NCBI GenBank assembly: GCA_045628085.1
Contig: JAZQOZ010000147.1
Coordinates: 1 to 64,000, forward strand
Direction of reading: 5' to 3'
Source of the DNA: Firm-04 sp045628085
Lineage (GTDB): Bacteria > Bacillota > Clostridia > Oscillospirales > Ruminococcaceae
Length of the DNA: 64,000 nt
The notes below the pieces were generated by a model. That model worked only from the letters and a program-made list of their open reading frames with translations, ran no database searches and was not told where the DNA came from. Below are positions 33,985 through 43,324 of this stretch, one piece after another. Every line of letters starts with the position of its first letter. Positions within the stretch are counted from its first letter, which is position 1. The position numbers and the translations under genes were made by a program.

Positions 33985-34018
33985 CCAACCCGTCTGACGC
34001 AGCATTCAGACGGGTTGG
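33985..34018 (-). terminator. Terminator of the xyloside operon
   Basis: Perfect 13-bp stem CCAACCCGTCTGA (33985-33997) / TCAGACGGGTTGG (34006-34018). On the minus strand it is followed by GTGCTTTTAT, about 65 bp after the last permease gene. Confidence 0.75.
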
Positions 34019-34082
34019 AAACATGGAAATGAAGTAGAGAGGGGGAAACTTACCAGATTACTGGTATATGAAGGAATAGGGA

Positions 34083-34934
34083 TTATTCCTTGACACCACC
34101 GAGAGCTACACCCGCGATGATATACTTCGAGAGAAGGAAGTAGATCACGAAAATCGGGAGAACTGTCAGCAGAAGTCCGAGGTAAACTGCGCCGTACTCA
34201 GTCTTATACATATCACCGTTGAGCTGGGCGACCATCATCGGCATTGTCCACTTGTTCTTATCAGTGAGAAGAATCATCGGGATGAACAGGTTATTCCACT
34301 GGGAAACGAAAATGAAGATAGCCTGTGTTGCCATGCCGGGCTTACAAAGCGGAAGTACGATCTTATTGAAGGTCAGGAATTCTCCTGCACCGTCAATACG
34401 CGCAGACTGTACGATCTCCATCGGCAGAGCCGGGATCATGTATTGCCGCATGAAGAATACCGTCGCAGGCGCGGCGATCGCAGGCAGGATCAGCGCTGCA
34501 AAATTATTCGTCATACCGATCTTATACATGAACTGGTAGAAACCGATCGAAGAAACAGTTGCCGGGATCATCATGATTGCCATAATCATTGCGAAGAAAG
34601 CCTTTTTCACTTTCCAGTCATAAGCAACGACTGCATAAGCGGTCAGCGTCGAGAAATAGACGCTCAGAAGGGTTGCACAGACAGCAATAATTGCGGAATT
34701 GAAGAAACCAGACAGCGGGTGGAACGTTTTTGTCGTCAGAACGTGCATATTGTTCATCAGATACTTAGAAGGGATGAACGAGATCGCGTGTGCCTGAATC
34801 TGCGCGGAACTTCTCGTTGCATTCACGATCATAACGATGAACGGGAACAGGCTCAGAATAGCCAGAAGAATACAGACAACATACTGAAAAATTCTGTATG
34901 CAAGGGCGCCGTTACGGTTTGATGCTTTGCTCAT
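34083..34934 (-). CDS. Sugar ABC transporter permease, MalG type
   Basis: 283 residues with six membrane helices and the EAA-type cytoplasmic loop (VQSARIDGAGEFLTFNKIVLPLCKPG) that contacts the ATPase. It imports oligosaccharides with MalF and the lipoprotein encoded upstream. Its start overlaps the MalF stop by 4 bp (34931-34934). No ATPase is encoded here, so a shared MsmK-type ATPase elsewhere is expected. Confidence 0.93.
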   Translation of the reverse strand: MSKASNRNGALAYRIFQYVVCILLAILSLFPFIVMIVNATRSSAQIQAHAISFIPSKYLMNNMHVLTTKTFHPLSGFFNSAIIAVCATLLSVYFSTLTAYAVVAYDWKVKKAFFAMIMAIMMIPATVSSIGFYQFMYKIGMTNNFAALILPAIAAPATVFFMRQYMIPALPMEIVQSARIDGAGEFLTFNKIVLPLCKPGMATQAIFIFVSQWNNLFIPMILLTDKNKWTMPMMVAQLNGDMYKTEYGAVYLGLLLTVLPIFVIYFLLSKYIIAGVALGGVKE

Positions 34935-35908
34935 ATCACGGACATCCCCTTTCTTCTTTTCTTCATATCAGCCTTCTTGAGCTTTTCTGCAGCGATCGCG
35001 TCCTTATCACGCATGATATAGAACAGAATAGCAGAGCATACGCTGATAATGATGAACATGATGATACTTGCAGCAGCAGCCTGACCAAAGAGCTGCTTGC
35101 CGGTAAATGCCTTATCGTAGATAAAGACACTTGTTGTGGTGGTTGCCATGTCAGGACCGCCGCGGTTAAACAGCTTCGGAACGTCGAACATATTCAGACC
35201 GCCGATGAGGCTCGTAACAAGCGTATAGAGCAGAACGGTCTTGAGGTTCGGAATTGTGATCTTGAAGAAGATCTGCGCACTGTTCGCGCCGTCAATATCC
35301 GCTGCCTCGTAGATATCAGGGCTGATACCGAGAACACCGGAGATCAGGACGATCATCGTATTGCCGTACCAGATCCAGAACTGGATGAATGCAACGATGA
35401 GCTGAGAAGCAGTCTTATTGACAATGAAGTTATAAGTTGTTTCAATAATGCCTGCGCCCTTCAGGATCTCGTTGATCGGGCCGTTCGGATAACCGAACAA
35501 TGCATTAAAGAGAATTGCTATGGTTGCAGCCGTAATGATATTCGGCATATAGAACAGGACTTTGAAGAAGCCCTGTCCCTTGATGGTCACACGGCGTGCG
35601 GTAAACCACGCAGTCAGCACCATTGCAAGTGTGATCTGCGGGATAAAATTCATAATCCAGAGTTTCACCGTATTCTTGAGGCTGGTGAGAAATGTCTGGT
35701 TTGTCAGAATTTTTCTGAAATTACCAAACGGTTCCTCAAGAAGCTTGATTTCATTTCCGACACCGTGTGCATCCGTAAATGCAAGCACGAACGTATATAC
35801 GGTCGGATACAGCGTAAATATCAAGAAGATAATAACAAACGGAAGTGCAAATAAATAGCCGTACTTGGCATAAGACATTCCTTTGAGATGCTTTTGGCTA
35901 CCAGTCAA
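34931..35908 (-). CDS. Sugar ABC transporter permease, MalF type
   Basis: 325 residues, six membrane helices and the EAA loop YEAADIDGANSAQIFFKITIPNL. The best start is TTG 35908: GGAGG (35917-35921) is 8 bp upstream, whereas the ATG at 35953 falls in an intergenic hairpin. It is coupled to malG by a 4-bp overlap. The substrate is probably xylo-oligosaccharide, from the GH3 and xylA genes upstream. Confidence 0.92.
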   Translation of the reverse strand: MTGSQKHLKGMSYAKYGYLFALPFVIIFLIFTLYPTVYTFVLAFTDAHGVGNEIKLLEEPFGNFRKILTNQTFLTSLKNTVKLWIMNFIPQITLAMVLTAWFTARRVTIKGQGFFKVLFYMPNIITAATIAILFNALFGYPNGPINEILKGAGIIETTYNFIVNKTASQLIVAFIQFWIWYGNTMIVLISGVLGISPDIYEAADIDGANSAQIFFKITIPNLKTVLLYTLVTSLIGGLNMFDVPKLFNRGGPDMATTTTSVFIYDKAFTGKQLFGQAAAASIIMFIIISVCSAILFYIMRDKDAIAAEKLKKADMKKRRKGMSVI

Positions 35909-35924
35909 AGTAAATGCCTCCTTT

Positions 35925-35969
35925 CGGAAGCTGCTTCCGGAGCGGAGCGCCATTAGGGTGACGCTCCGC
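35925..35969 (-). promoter_or_regulatory. Intercistronic hairpins between binding protein and permeases
   Basis: GCGGAGCG (35942-35949) / CGCTCCGC (35962-35969) forms an 8-bp stem, and a smaller GGAAG/CTTCC stem follows. There is no T run. Such structures commonly stabilise the upstream binding-protein message and lower permease expression. Confidence 0.6.
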
Positions 35970-36024
35970 CCTCAGCAGCGAATTTATGCTAAGGTTTCAG
36001 GATCAAACGTGCAATTTGGAAAAA

Positions 36025-37425
36025 TTACTCAGCAGCTTCGATATCGAGCTTGTCAGAAACAGCCTGCTTGAAGTCCTTGATTGCATCTTCACGGGACTTG
36101 TTGCCTGCGGTGTACTGACGAACCTGATCACGCCACTCAGCGTTGATAGCCTCATCATACGGAGTGAGGTTCTTACCGTTTGCGTTGTCGTTCGCCGGAA
36201 CGAATACGTCAAACATATTCTGACCGCCGAGGATCTCAACTTCACCGTTGGACTTCTCCATGACGACAGAGGAAGCAACTGCGTCCTTTGTACCGCCTTC
36301 GCCGTACAGAGTGCCGTTTGCCCACATATACTGGAGGCCATCTTCATCAGTGTTCAGGGTGATCCACTCGATGATCTTACCGACAGCTTCCTTCTTGTCG
36401 CTGTCCTTGCAGCCGAGAACCCATGTGCCGCCCCAGAAGAAGCCGACAGGCGGTTCGCAGACTGCCCAGTCACCGAATGTATCGTGGACGTTGTCCTTCA
36501 TGGTGTAGTTGATCAGCCATGCCGGGCCGAAGAAGCCGAGGATACCCTTATCGCCGGTACCAGCCATATCAGCATACCAGCTGTCGGTCCAGTCCTGAGT
36601 ATCGTTGTGGTAGCCGTTGTCCTTCAGAGTCTTGGACAGATCGAGGAATGCCTCACGCTTTGCGTCGATGACGAGCTTGTCATCAACAACCCACGGCTGA
36701 TCGGAGCTGTTCTCAACAGCGTGCCACATATCGCCGTCACCGGAGCAGATGCCGTAGCCCTTTGCCTTCAGCTTCTCAGCTGCCTCAAAGAACTTCTCCC
36801 AGCCCGGTCCGATTTCCTTCTGGACGGTAGCCGGATCATCAGAACCGAAAACGTCCTTAGCGATGGAACGACGATAGATGAAAGCACCGCCGGTTGCCTG
36901 ATAGCCCAGACCAACGAGCTTGCCGTCATTGTTGGTACCGATATCAACAGTGTACTGTGCGATACCAGCAGACTCAACCTGGCTGATATCAATGCCGAGG
37001 TCCTCATACGGAGCAACGTACTTGGAGCCTTCGCCCTGAGTGTACTTCTTTACGAATGCAGCTTCTGCAGCGAACATATCAACGCTGCCGTCTGCCAGAG
37101 CCTGATCCAGAGCCGGCTGATATTCCTGGTTCGTGGTCGGGATCTGAGTATCATTGATGGTGTAACCGAAATCCGGGTGCAGCTCAACATACTTCTTGAC
37201 CATGTCCGGAACTTCGTTTGTGAAAGCGTACAGGTTGATAACGCCCTTTTCACCCTCAGCAACGGACTCGGACTCAGATTCAGATTCTGCTTCAGAAGAA
37301 GATTCTGCCTCAGAAGAAGACTGTGCCTCAGAGCTGGAGCTGTCAGCTGTGCTGGTGGAATCACCGCAAGCGGTGAAGCTGAGCATAAGGCTCAGAGCTG
37401 CGATAAGAGAAAGTGCCTTTTTCAT
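36025..37425 (-). CDS. Sugar-binding lipoprotein of ABC transporter
   Basis: 466-residue family 1 extracellular solute-binding protein. The lipoprotein signal ends in lipobox SFTAC (Cys at about residue 20), followed by a Ser/Glu-rich tether to about residue 58. The fold then starts GVINLYAFTNEVPDMVKKY and has TVDIGTNNDGKLVGLGYQATGGAFIYRRSIA. It captures the oligosaccharide at the outer membrane face and delivers it to MalF/MalG. It is in operon with xylose isomerase (87-bp gap). The long acidic tether may help it reach past the cell wall. Confidence 0.93.
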   Translation of the reverse strand: MKKALSLIAALSLMLSFTACGDSTSTADSSSSEAQSSSEAESSSEAESESESESVAEGEKGVINLYAFTNEVPDMVKKYVELHPDFGYTINDTQIPTTNQEYQPALDQALADGSVDMFAAEAAFVKKYTQGEGSKYVAPYEDLGIDISQVESAGIAQYTVDIGTNNDGKLVGLGYQATGGAFIYRRSIAKDVFGSDDPATVQKEIGPGWEKFFEAAEKLKAKGYGICSGDGDMWHAVENSSDQPWVVDDKLVIDAKREAFLDLSKTLKDNGYHNDTQDWTDSWYADMAGTGDKGILGFFGPAWLINYTMKDNVHDTFGDWAVCEPPVGFFWGGTWVLGCKDSDKKEAVGKIIEWITLNTDEDGLQYMWANGTLYGEGGTKDAVASSVVMEKSNGEVEILGGQNMFDVFVPANDNANGKNLTPYDEAINAEWRDQVRQYTAGNKSREDAIKDFKQAVSDKLDIEAAE

Positions 37426-37512
37426 AATTCATCCTCCTAGTGCTGTATAAAGCAAATTTATACGGGGTTTCCGCCGGTCAGGTCAGCGGAAATATTTGCA
37501 CAGCCTGCCTGA

Positions 37513-38835
37513 TTACAGGCTGAACAAGACGTTGTTTACGATGGATTCGAGAAGTTCCTGTCTGCCGCTTGTGAGGGAATCCGTGACCTCACCCTTCTTG
37601 ATTGCGTAGTCGCTCAGTGCCTTGAGATCAACCTTGCCGTCGATAATATCCTTACCGATGCCGGTTGTCCAGCTTGCATAACGGTCTGCAACGAACTTAT
37701 CAAGTCTGCCGTCTGCGATCAGAGCGCGTGCAGCCTTGAAGCCGAGTGCGAATGCATCCATACCTGCGATGTAGGAGAGGAAGATATCTTCCGGAGTGAA
37801 GCTGCCGCGGCGAGCCTTTGCATCGAAGTTCAGACCGCCGTTGGTGAAGCCGCCTGCCTTGATGACCTCATACATACAGAGTGTGGTGTCATAGACATTG
37901 GTCGGGAACTGGTCGGTATCCCAGCCGAGGAGCGGATCGCCCTGGTTTGCGTCGATCGAACCGAAGAAGCCGTTGACACGGGCAACATCAAGTTCATGCT
38001 GGAAGGTATGCTGTGCAAGTGTTGCGTGGTTTGCCTCAATGTTCATCTTGAAGTCCTTATCAAGACCGTACTTTCTGAGGAAGCCCATAACAGTTGCGGT
38101 ATCAAAATCATACTGATGCTTGGTCGGCTCCTTCGGCTTCGGCTCGATGTAGAAATCGCCGTCGAAACCAATGCTTCTGCCGTAATCAACAGCCAGATGC
38201 ATCAGACGAGCCATATTGTCAAGCTCAAGTCCCATATCGGTGTTCAGCAGTGTCTCATAGCCCTCACGGCCGCCCCAGAACACATAGCCCTTACCGCCGA
38301 GCTGAACGGTTGCGTCGAGCGCAGCCTTGATCTGTGCAGCAGCATAAGCAAAGACATCAGCGGACGGAGAAGTGCCTGCACCGTGCATATAGCGCGGATG
38401 ATCGAAGCACTTTGCAGTACCCCAGAGGAGCTTTTTGCCGGTTTCCTTCTGCTTCTTTTCGAGGTAATCAACGATGACCTGGAGCTTCTCGTTGGATTCG
38501 CCGAGATTTGCGTACTCCGGAGAGAGGTCACGGTCATGGAAGCAGTAGTAGTCAATGGAGAGCTTATCCATGATCTCGAAAGCGGCATCGACCTTTGCCT
38601 TTGCTCTTGCATCCGGATCAGACTCACCCCAAGTCTTGTCAGCAGTACCGACACCGAACATATCTGTGCCGTCGCCGCCCATTGTATGCCACCAGCTCAG
38701 TGCAAACTTCAGATGCTCACGCATCGGCTTGCCGTCGATGATCTCATCGGGGTTGTAGTACTTGAATGCAAGGTCATTCTTGGAATCCTTGCCCTCAAAG
38801 GGGATCTTGCCGATATTCGGGAAAAATTCGCTCAT
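37513..38835 (-). CDS. xylA: Xylose isomerase
   Basis: 440 residues, the normal class II length. It begins FFPNIGKIPFEGKDSKNDLAFKYYNPDE; metal- and sugar-binding blocks include YCFHDRDLSP, VFWGGREGYETLLNTDM, FYIEPKPKEPTKHQYDFD and NIEANHATLAQHTF. It converts xylose to xylulose. The position between GH3 and transporter genes marks the operon as xyloside utilisation. Xylulokinase is not in the window. Confidence 0.98.
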   Translation of the reverse strand: MSEFFPNIGKIPFEGKDSKNDLAFKYYNPDEIIDGKPMREHLKFALSWWHTMGGDGTDMFGVGTADKTWGESDPDARAKAKVDAAFEIMDKLSIDYYCFHDRDLSPEYANLGESNEKLQVIVDYLEKKQKETGKKLLWGTAKCFDHPRYMHGAGTSPSADVFAYAAAQIKAALDATVQLGGKGYVFWGGREGYETLLNTDMGLELDNMARLMHLAVDYGRSIGFDGDFYIEPKPKEPTKHQYDFDTATVMGFLRKYGLDKDFKMNIEANHATLAQHTFQHELDVARVNGFFGSIDANQGDPLLGWDTDQFPTNVYDTTLCMYEVIKAGGFTNGGLNFDAKARRGSFTPEDIFLSYIAGMDAFALGFKAARALIADGRLDKFVADRYASWTTGIGKDIIDGKVDLKALSDYAIKKGEVTDSLTSGRQELLESIVNNVLFSL

Positions 38836-38859
38836 GATAAAGTTCCTCCGTTCAAAAAA

Positions 38860-40941
38860 TTAAAGGGAAATTGTTTTGCTCAGACACGCAGTTCCGGTGA
38901 GCTGTTCGCTCAGCGGATCGGGCTGACACGTTCCGGCATACAGCACGTAGTTTTTGCCGCGTACTGCACGAACGCCGTTCTCATCCACAGATGTGAATGC
39001 GATTTCAGGGATCTCAGCAGATACTGTCTGCGTTTCGCCGGCTGCAAGATGGACGCGGACGAATCCGCAGAGCGCCGGATATTTCACAGCACATTCGCTG
39101 TCATCCTTCAGATAGAACTGCACAACATCATCGGTATCGGTCTTGCCGGTGTTTGTGATCTGAAGCGTGACCTTTTTCCCGTCAACAGCAAGATCGGAGC
39201 AGGCTGTTTTGGAATAGGTCAGACCGTATCCGAACGGATACAGAATATTATCTCTGGTATAGCGGTAGGTACGTCCTGCCATGCTGTAATCCTCGAATGC
39301 AGGAAGTTTATCTGCATTCTCATAGAACGTGACAGGCAGCTTGCCGGACGGTGAAACTTTGCCGAACAGGATATCTGCCAGCGCCTTACCGCCGCTTTGA
39401 CCGGGATACCATGTGTGGATCAGAGCATCGCAGTCCGCTTCTACATTGATCGCACTGCCGACAGCCGATACAATGATAACGGGCTTGCCCTTTTCCATGA
39501 CCTTCTTTACAAGCAGGCGTTGCGGATCAGGCAGACGAAGGTCAATTTTATCGCCGGATGCAAATTCGTTTCCGGCATCGCCTTCTTCACCCTCGATATA
39601 CGCATCCAGACCGACGCAGAGAATCACGAGATCGGATTGTTCTGCAACGGTTTCTGCTTCAGCAAGGCGGTCATTTTCTCTTGCGAGTCCGCTGACGCGG
39701 TCTTTATAGAGGTGACATCCTTCTGCACAAAGCACTCTGCCTTCAAATGCATCCTGAATGCCCTCAAGGAATGTGATATAACGGTCAGCCGTACCGCAGT
39801 AGTTGCCTTCCAGCGCCGCGCGGCTGTTTGCATTCGGGCCGATCACGCCGATCGTCTGATACTTCGATGCATCCAGCGGAAGAATACCGTTGTTTTTCAG
39901 AAGCACCATTGATTTGCGTGCATATTCAAGTGCAAGGTCTTTATGCTCCTTGCAGGCGACAACCGAATACGGAATATCGTCATAAGGTGTATGTTCATCG
40001 AGCATACCGAGACGGATCCTCGAACGCATCACATTGATGCAGGCTTTCCGGATATCCTCTGCGGTAATCATTCCGGCATTGAGTGCATCCATGAGCTTGT
40101 CATAAACTCTGCCTGCATTGAGATCGCAGCCGCTTTTGATCGCTGCTGCGGCAGTTTCCTCGGCTGACGCAGTCAAACCGTGATTTGTATGGAAATCTTC
40201 GAGTGCGCCGTAATCGGATACGAAGTGTCCGTCAAAGCCCCATTCTTTCAGTTTTGCCTGAAGGAATGTACTTGCGCACGAGCCTTCGCCGTTGACACGG
40301 TTATAAGCGCCCATGACGCTCTCGACATTTGCATCCTGCACCAGCGCACGGAACGCCGGAATGTAGGTATCCTCAATATCGTGTGCATTTGCTCTTGCAT
40401 CGAACGAATGCCGGATCGCTTCCGGTCCGCTGTGTACTGCAAAATGCTTTGCGCAGGCTGACGTCCGGAGATGCTCCTTATCATCACCCTGCAAACCGCT
40501 GACAAATGCTTTTCCAAGCTCAGCGGTCAGGAACGGATCTTCGCCGTATGTTTCCTGTCCTCTGCCCCAGCGGGGATCGCGGAAAATATTGATATTCGGC
40601 GACCAGATCGAAAGACCTTTGTAAATATCGCGGTCACCGTGCTTTGCAAATTCGTTGTGTTTTGCACGCTGCTCAGTCGAAACGACCTCACCTGCGCGTT
40701 TGACTGCATTCTGATCGAACATTGCGGCCATTGCGATCGCCTGCGGGAACATGGTCGCTACACCGGCACGCGCCGCGCCGTGCAGACCTTCATTCCACCA
40801 GTTATAAGCAGGGATACCGAGCCGTTCGACTGCCGGTGCATCGTAAATAAGCTGTGCAGCCTGTTCGGCGGTTGTGAGCCGATCGACCAGATCCTCTGCA
40901 CGTTCCTGCGCAGTCAGCGTAACATCACGGAATTTTTCCAA
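38860..40941 (-). CDS. GH3 glycosidase (beta-xylosidase/glucosidase)
   Basis: 693-residue family 3 glycoside hydrolase: N-terminal barrel, alpha/beta sandwich and C-terminal fibronectin-III-like domain. The nucleophile Asp is in GHFVSDYGALEDF; RDPRWGRGQETYGEDP and KHFAVHSGPE line the sugar site. There is no signal peptide, so it cleaves imported xylo- or gluco-oligosaccharides in the cytoplasm. TTG 40941 is preferred because GGAGG (40951-40955) is 9 bp upstream, and the upstream ATGs (40980, 40962) precede that site. Operon context favours beta-xylosidase activity. Confidence 0.93.
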   Translation of the reverse strand: MEKFRDVTLTAQERAEDLVDRLTTAEQAAQLIYDAPAVERLGIPAYNWWNEGLHGAARAGVATMFPQAIAMAAMFDQNAVKRAGEVVSTEQRAKHNEFAKHGDRDIYKGLSIWSPNINIFRDPRWGRGQETYGEDPFLTAELGKAFVSGLQGDDKEHLRTSACAKHFAVHSGPEAIRHSFDARANAHDIEDTYIPAFRALVQDANVESVMGAYNRVNGEGSCASTFLQAKLKEWGFDGHFVSDYGALEDFHTNHGLTASAEETAAAAIKSGCDLNAGRVYDKLMDALNAGMITAEDIRKACINVMRSRIRLGMLDEHTPYDDIPYSVVACKEHKDLALEYARKSMVLLKNNGILPLDASKYQTIGVIGPNANSRAALEGNYCGTADRYITFLEGIQDAFEGRVLCAEGCHLYKDRVSGLARENDRLAEAETVAEQSDLVILCVGLDAYIEGEEGDAGNEFASGDKIDLRLPDPQRLLVKKVMEKGKPVIIVSAVGSAINVEADCDALIHTWYPGQSGGKALADILFGKVSPSGKLPVTFYENADKLPAFEDYSMAGRTYRYTRDNILYPFGYGLTYSKTACSDLAVDGKKVTLQITNTGKTDTDDVVQFYLKDDSECAVKYPALCGFVRVHLAAGETQTVSAEIPEIAFTSVDENGVRAVRGKNYVLYAGTCQPDPLSEQLTGTACLSKTISL

Positions 40942-41008
40942 TACAGAATACCTCCGTTTCATCGAAGCGGCATCCGCCAATCTTCGAGGAACTTTTATAT
41001 GGAACGGA

Positions 41009-41902
41009 TCACCGTTCCTGTATCAGGGATGCGAACGTCTGCTCCGGTGTCAGATCAGTCTCACGGATCTCCCATGTTTCCTCAATGACAGCCGATTCGC
41101 CGGGCTGATATTCGCGCAGCGCACCAAGCAGTTCGCATTCCAGAAAATGCTTATTTGTATAAGTTTCAAAATTGCAGGCGAAATCCGGATAGCTGACCGA
41201 ATCATCATATCCGCCGAATTTCAATGTAAAGACCTGATTGCCGGCGCAGTAAACTGCGAAGCCGTCCGTCACATTAAAACCTGCCTTGAACGCCGTTTCC
41301 GCTTTTGTATCATGCAGAAGTGACGCATAGGAATCCGTCAGCGCAAAGCGCGGATCCCTGATATCGGAATAGCTCCAGAGTGCCATTGTCCGGTTCGGTA
41401 GAAAGCCTGTCTGTGCGCGGTTCAGCGGAACGAACTCCGTACCGCCGCCTGCAAGTCCCGTTACCGACCACGGCGCAAATTTCGCCGGTCCATCCGAAAT
41501 ATTGCGGATCTCATTCCGGATGCGAACGGAATTGCCGTCAGACATTGTCACGGAAAGAGAAAACTGTTTGCCGAAGGGTGTTGCTTTCGGTGTCAGCGTC
41601 AGAACGCCGTCCGTAAAGTCCCATTCAACACGGCTGTTATCGGGATAGTATGTTTCCGGCATGATCTCCGGTGCTGACCAGAGACGGTGTCCGCCATAGG
41701 CATACCACGTACCGTAACCCTTTGTCAGTTCACAGAAATCTCTGCGCACATCTTCAAAGAGGATATTCTCATTTCCTCTGGTTGAGAAGTAGATGATGCG
41801 CGGTCCGACATCGAGTGTTGCGATGAGCCTGATGACGCCGTTTTCCAGACAGATGCATCTGCCGAAATTCTGGTAGGAAATCTCATGGCATTGAATCGTC
41901 AT
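41009..41902 (-). CDS. DUF4380-like galactose-mutarotase-fold protein
   Basis: 297 residues resembling DUF4380/aldose-epimerase-like beta-sandwich proteins: RLIATLDVGPRIIYF, WYAYGGHRLWSAPE and GTEFVPLNRAQTG. First gene of the xyloside operon, 67 bp before GH3. It may bind or epimerise a sugar; the catalytic His/Glu pair of true mutarotases cannot be assigned confidently. The upstream promoter has a good -10 but poor -35, so it is likely activator-dependent. Confidence 0.8.
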   Translation of the reverse strand: MTIQCHEISYQNFGRCICLENGVIRLIATLDVGPRIIYFSTRGNENILFEDVRRDFCELTKGYGTWYAYGGHRLWSAPEIMPETYYPDNSRVEWDFTDGVLTLTPKATPFGKQFSLSVTMSDGNSVRIRNEIRNISDGPAKFAPWSVTGLAGGGTEFVPLNRAQTGFLPNRTMALWSYSDIRDPRFALTDSYASLLHDTKAETAFKAGFNVTDGFAVYCAGNQVFTLKFGGYDDSVSYPDFACNFETYTNKHFLECELLGALREYQPGESAVIEETWEIRETDLTPEQTFASLIQER

Positions 41903-41928
41903 ATATTGCTCCTTTCCGCTTTACAAGT

Positions 41929-42047
41929 ATTATAGCTTATGTACAAAAAATAGGCTAATCAAAAATTGCGACATTCTCCTTGATTTTTGCGCACTCATCA
42001 CAAAATAGCGAAAACTCCTTTACAAAATTGTTGCTTTGCGCTATAAT
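41929..42047. promoter_or_regulatory. Divergent control region of the xyloside operon and AraC gene
   Basis: Minus strand: TATAAT (41934-41929) without a recognisable -35. Upstream lie two same-direction TTGCG boxes (41966-41970 and 41987-41991), exactly 21 bp apart, in A/T-rich flanks, as expected for paired AraC-family half-sites. Plus strand: TTTACA (42019-42024), 17 bp, TATAAT (42042-42047) for the regulator, with another TTTGCG (42035-42040) next to its -10 that could give autoregulation. Confidence 0.7.
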
Positions 42048-42121
42048 ATAGACATGGAAGATGAAGCAGAACAAGCCAAGACCGCAAATTCTGAATGATT
42101 ATTTCGGAAAGGAGAACCGAG

Positions 42122-43030
42122 ATGATTAAAAATCTATCCGGTGACTATGAAACCGTTGAGTACGAAAACAAACGGTTTGTCATGCTTTATGACAACAACG
42201 AAACCGAATTTTATCCGATGCATTGGCACAATGCTGTTGAGATCATCATGCCGATCGAGAATCCGTTTACGGTCAAGACCGGCGATACGGAATTCGTCCT
42301 TCAGGAGCGGGATATCATCATTATTCCGCCCGGCGAACTGCATACCCTGCCGCCGCAGGCAGGCAGACGCATCATTTTCCAGTGTGACAACAGTGTGATC
42401 AGCAACGTTTCCGCATTGGAAGCGATCTTGCCGGTATTTCAGACTACACTGCTCATTACGCCCGATACCAACCGCGATCTCTATCTTCTGGCGAAAAAGC
42501 AGATCCTCGATATCTATTCCGAATATTACGCAAATACGGAGATTTCCGATGTCCGTATCTACATGAATCTCATCAATCTGCTCGTGGCAGTACGCGAGCA
42601 TCAGATCGAGATGAGCCGGCAGTCGCTCGCCTGTGCAAAGGAGAAAATTCTCCAGTACAGCGAGAAATTCAAGCTCGTGATGAAGTATATCGACCAAAAC
42701 TATATGTACGATATTTCGCTTGATAAACTCGCGGATATTGCCGGTTACAGCAAGTTCCATTTCTCGCGTATTTTCAAGCAGTATAATTCCATGTCGTATA
42801 TCCAGTACATCAATATGCGCAGGACACGCGCCGCAGAGATGCTTCTGCTTGATCCTTCCATTCCGATCACAGAAGTCGCAATGCGTGCAGGTTTTTCCAG
42901 TCTGTCAACTTTTAACCGTATTTTTAAGGAATTCAAGCACTGCACGCCGTCAAGCTATCAGCGTTTTTACTGTTCAACGGGCGAACTGCCGATCGCAGAA
43001 CAAAGTCCGGATGTGCAAACCGATGAATAA
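42122..43030 (+). CDS. AraC family regulator of the xyloside operon
   Basis: 302 residues: an N-terminal cupin sensor (FYPMHWHNAVEIIMPIE, IIPPGELHTLP) and two C-terminal helix-turn-helix units (SLDKLADIAGYSKFHFSRIFKQY and PITEVAMRAGFSSLSTFNRIFKEF). It should activate the divergent genes when a xyloside binds the cupin. ATG 42122 (MIKNLSGD) follows AAAGGAG; upstream in-frame codons are excluded. Confidence 0.93.
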   Translation: MIKNLSGDYETVEYENKRFVMLYDNNETEFYPMHWHNAVEIIMPIENPFTVKTGDTEFVLQERDIIIIPPGELHTLPPQAGRRIIFQCDNSVISNVSALEAILPVFQTTLLITPDTNRDLYLLAKKQILDIYSEYYANTEISDVRIYMNLINLLVAVREHQIEMSRQSLACAKEKILQYSEKFKLVMKYIDQNYMYDISLDKLADIAGYSKFHFSRIFKQYNSMSYIQYINMRRTRAAEMLLLDPSIPITEVAMRAGFSSLSTFNRIFKEFKHCTPSSYQRFYCSTGELPIAEQSPDVQTDE

Positions 43031-43209
43031 GCCGTTCTGTTTTTTGTTCAATCCGCGCAATATCTGCACTTTGCAAAAATTGCGCCGCAATTTATGATGA
43101 ATCGCAATGATTTCTGCTGTATTTTGACAGGATGTGCAAATTCTTCCGCATTAAATGAGAAACGGCGATTGATCCGCCGCCGCATTTCCAAATATACTAT
43201 ATGTTATAG

Positions 43210-43256
43210 AATGACCGCCGAACGCAGGCTGATTGCCTGAATCCGGCGGTCATTTT
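43210..43256. terminator. Terminator between AraC gene and dockerin gene
   Basis: 11-bp stem AATGACCGCCG (43210-43220) / CGGCGGTCATT (43244-43254) enclosing an inner CAGGC/GCCTG stem. A short T run is on the plus strand. The 180 bp before it (43031-43209) holds scattered TTGCG/CGCAA words but no gene. Confidence 0.75.
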
Positions 43257-43324
43257 GCTGATACGATCCATTACACAAAGCGAACAGAACAGCGCAGACT
43301 TCACTGTTTACCCTGCAAACACAC

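Noticed and set aside
35986..37440. 484-codon open frame opposite the sugar-binding lipoprotein
   Set aside because: Antisense shadow of a strongly supported lipoprotein gene; no ribosome site or family resemblance. The same applies to the 452-codon frame opposite xylA (37996-39354) and the 395-codon frame at 11376-12563.
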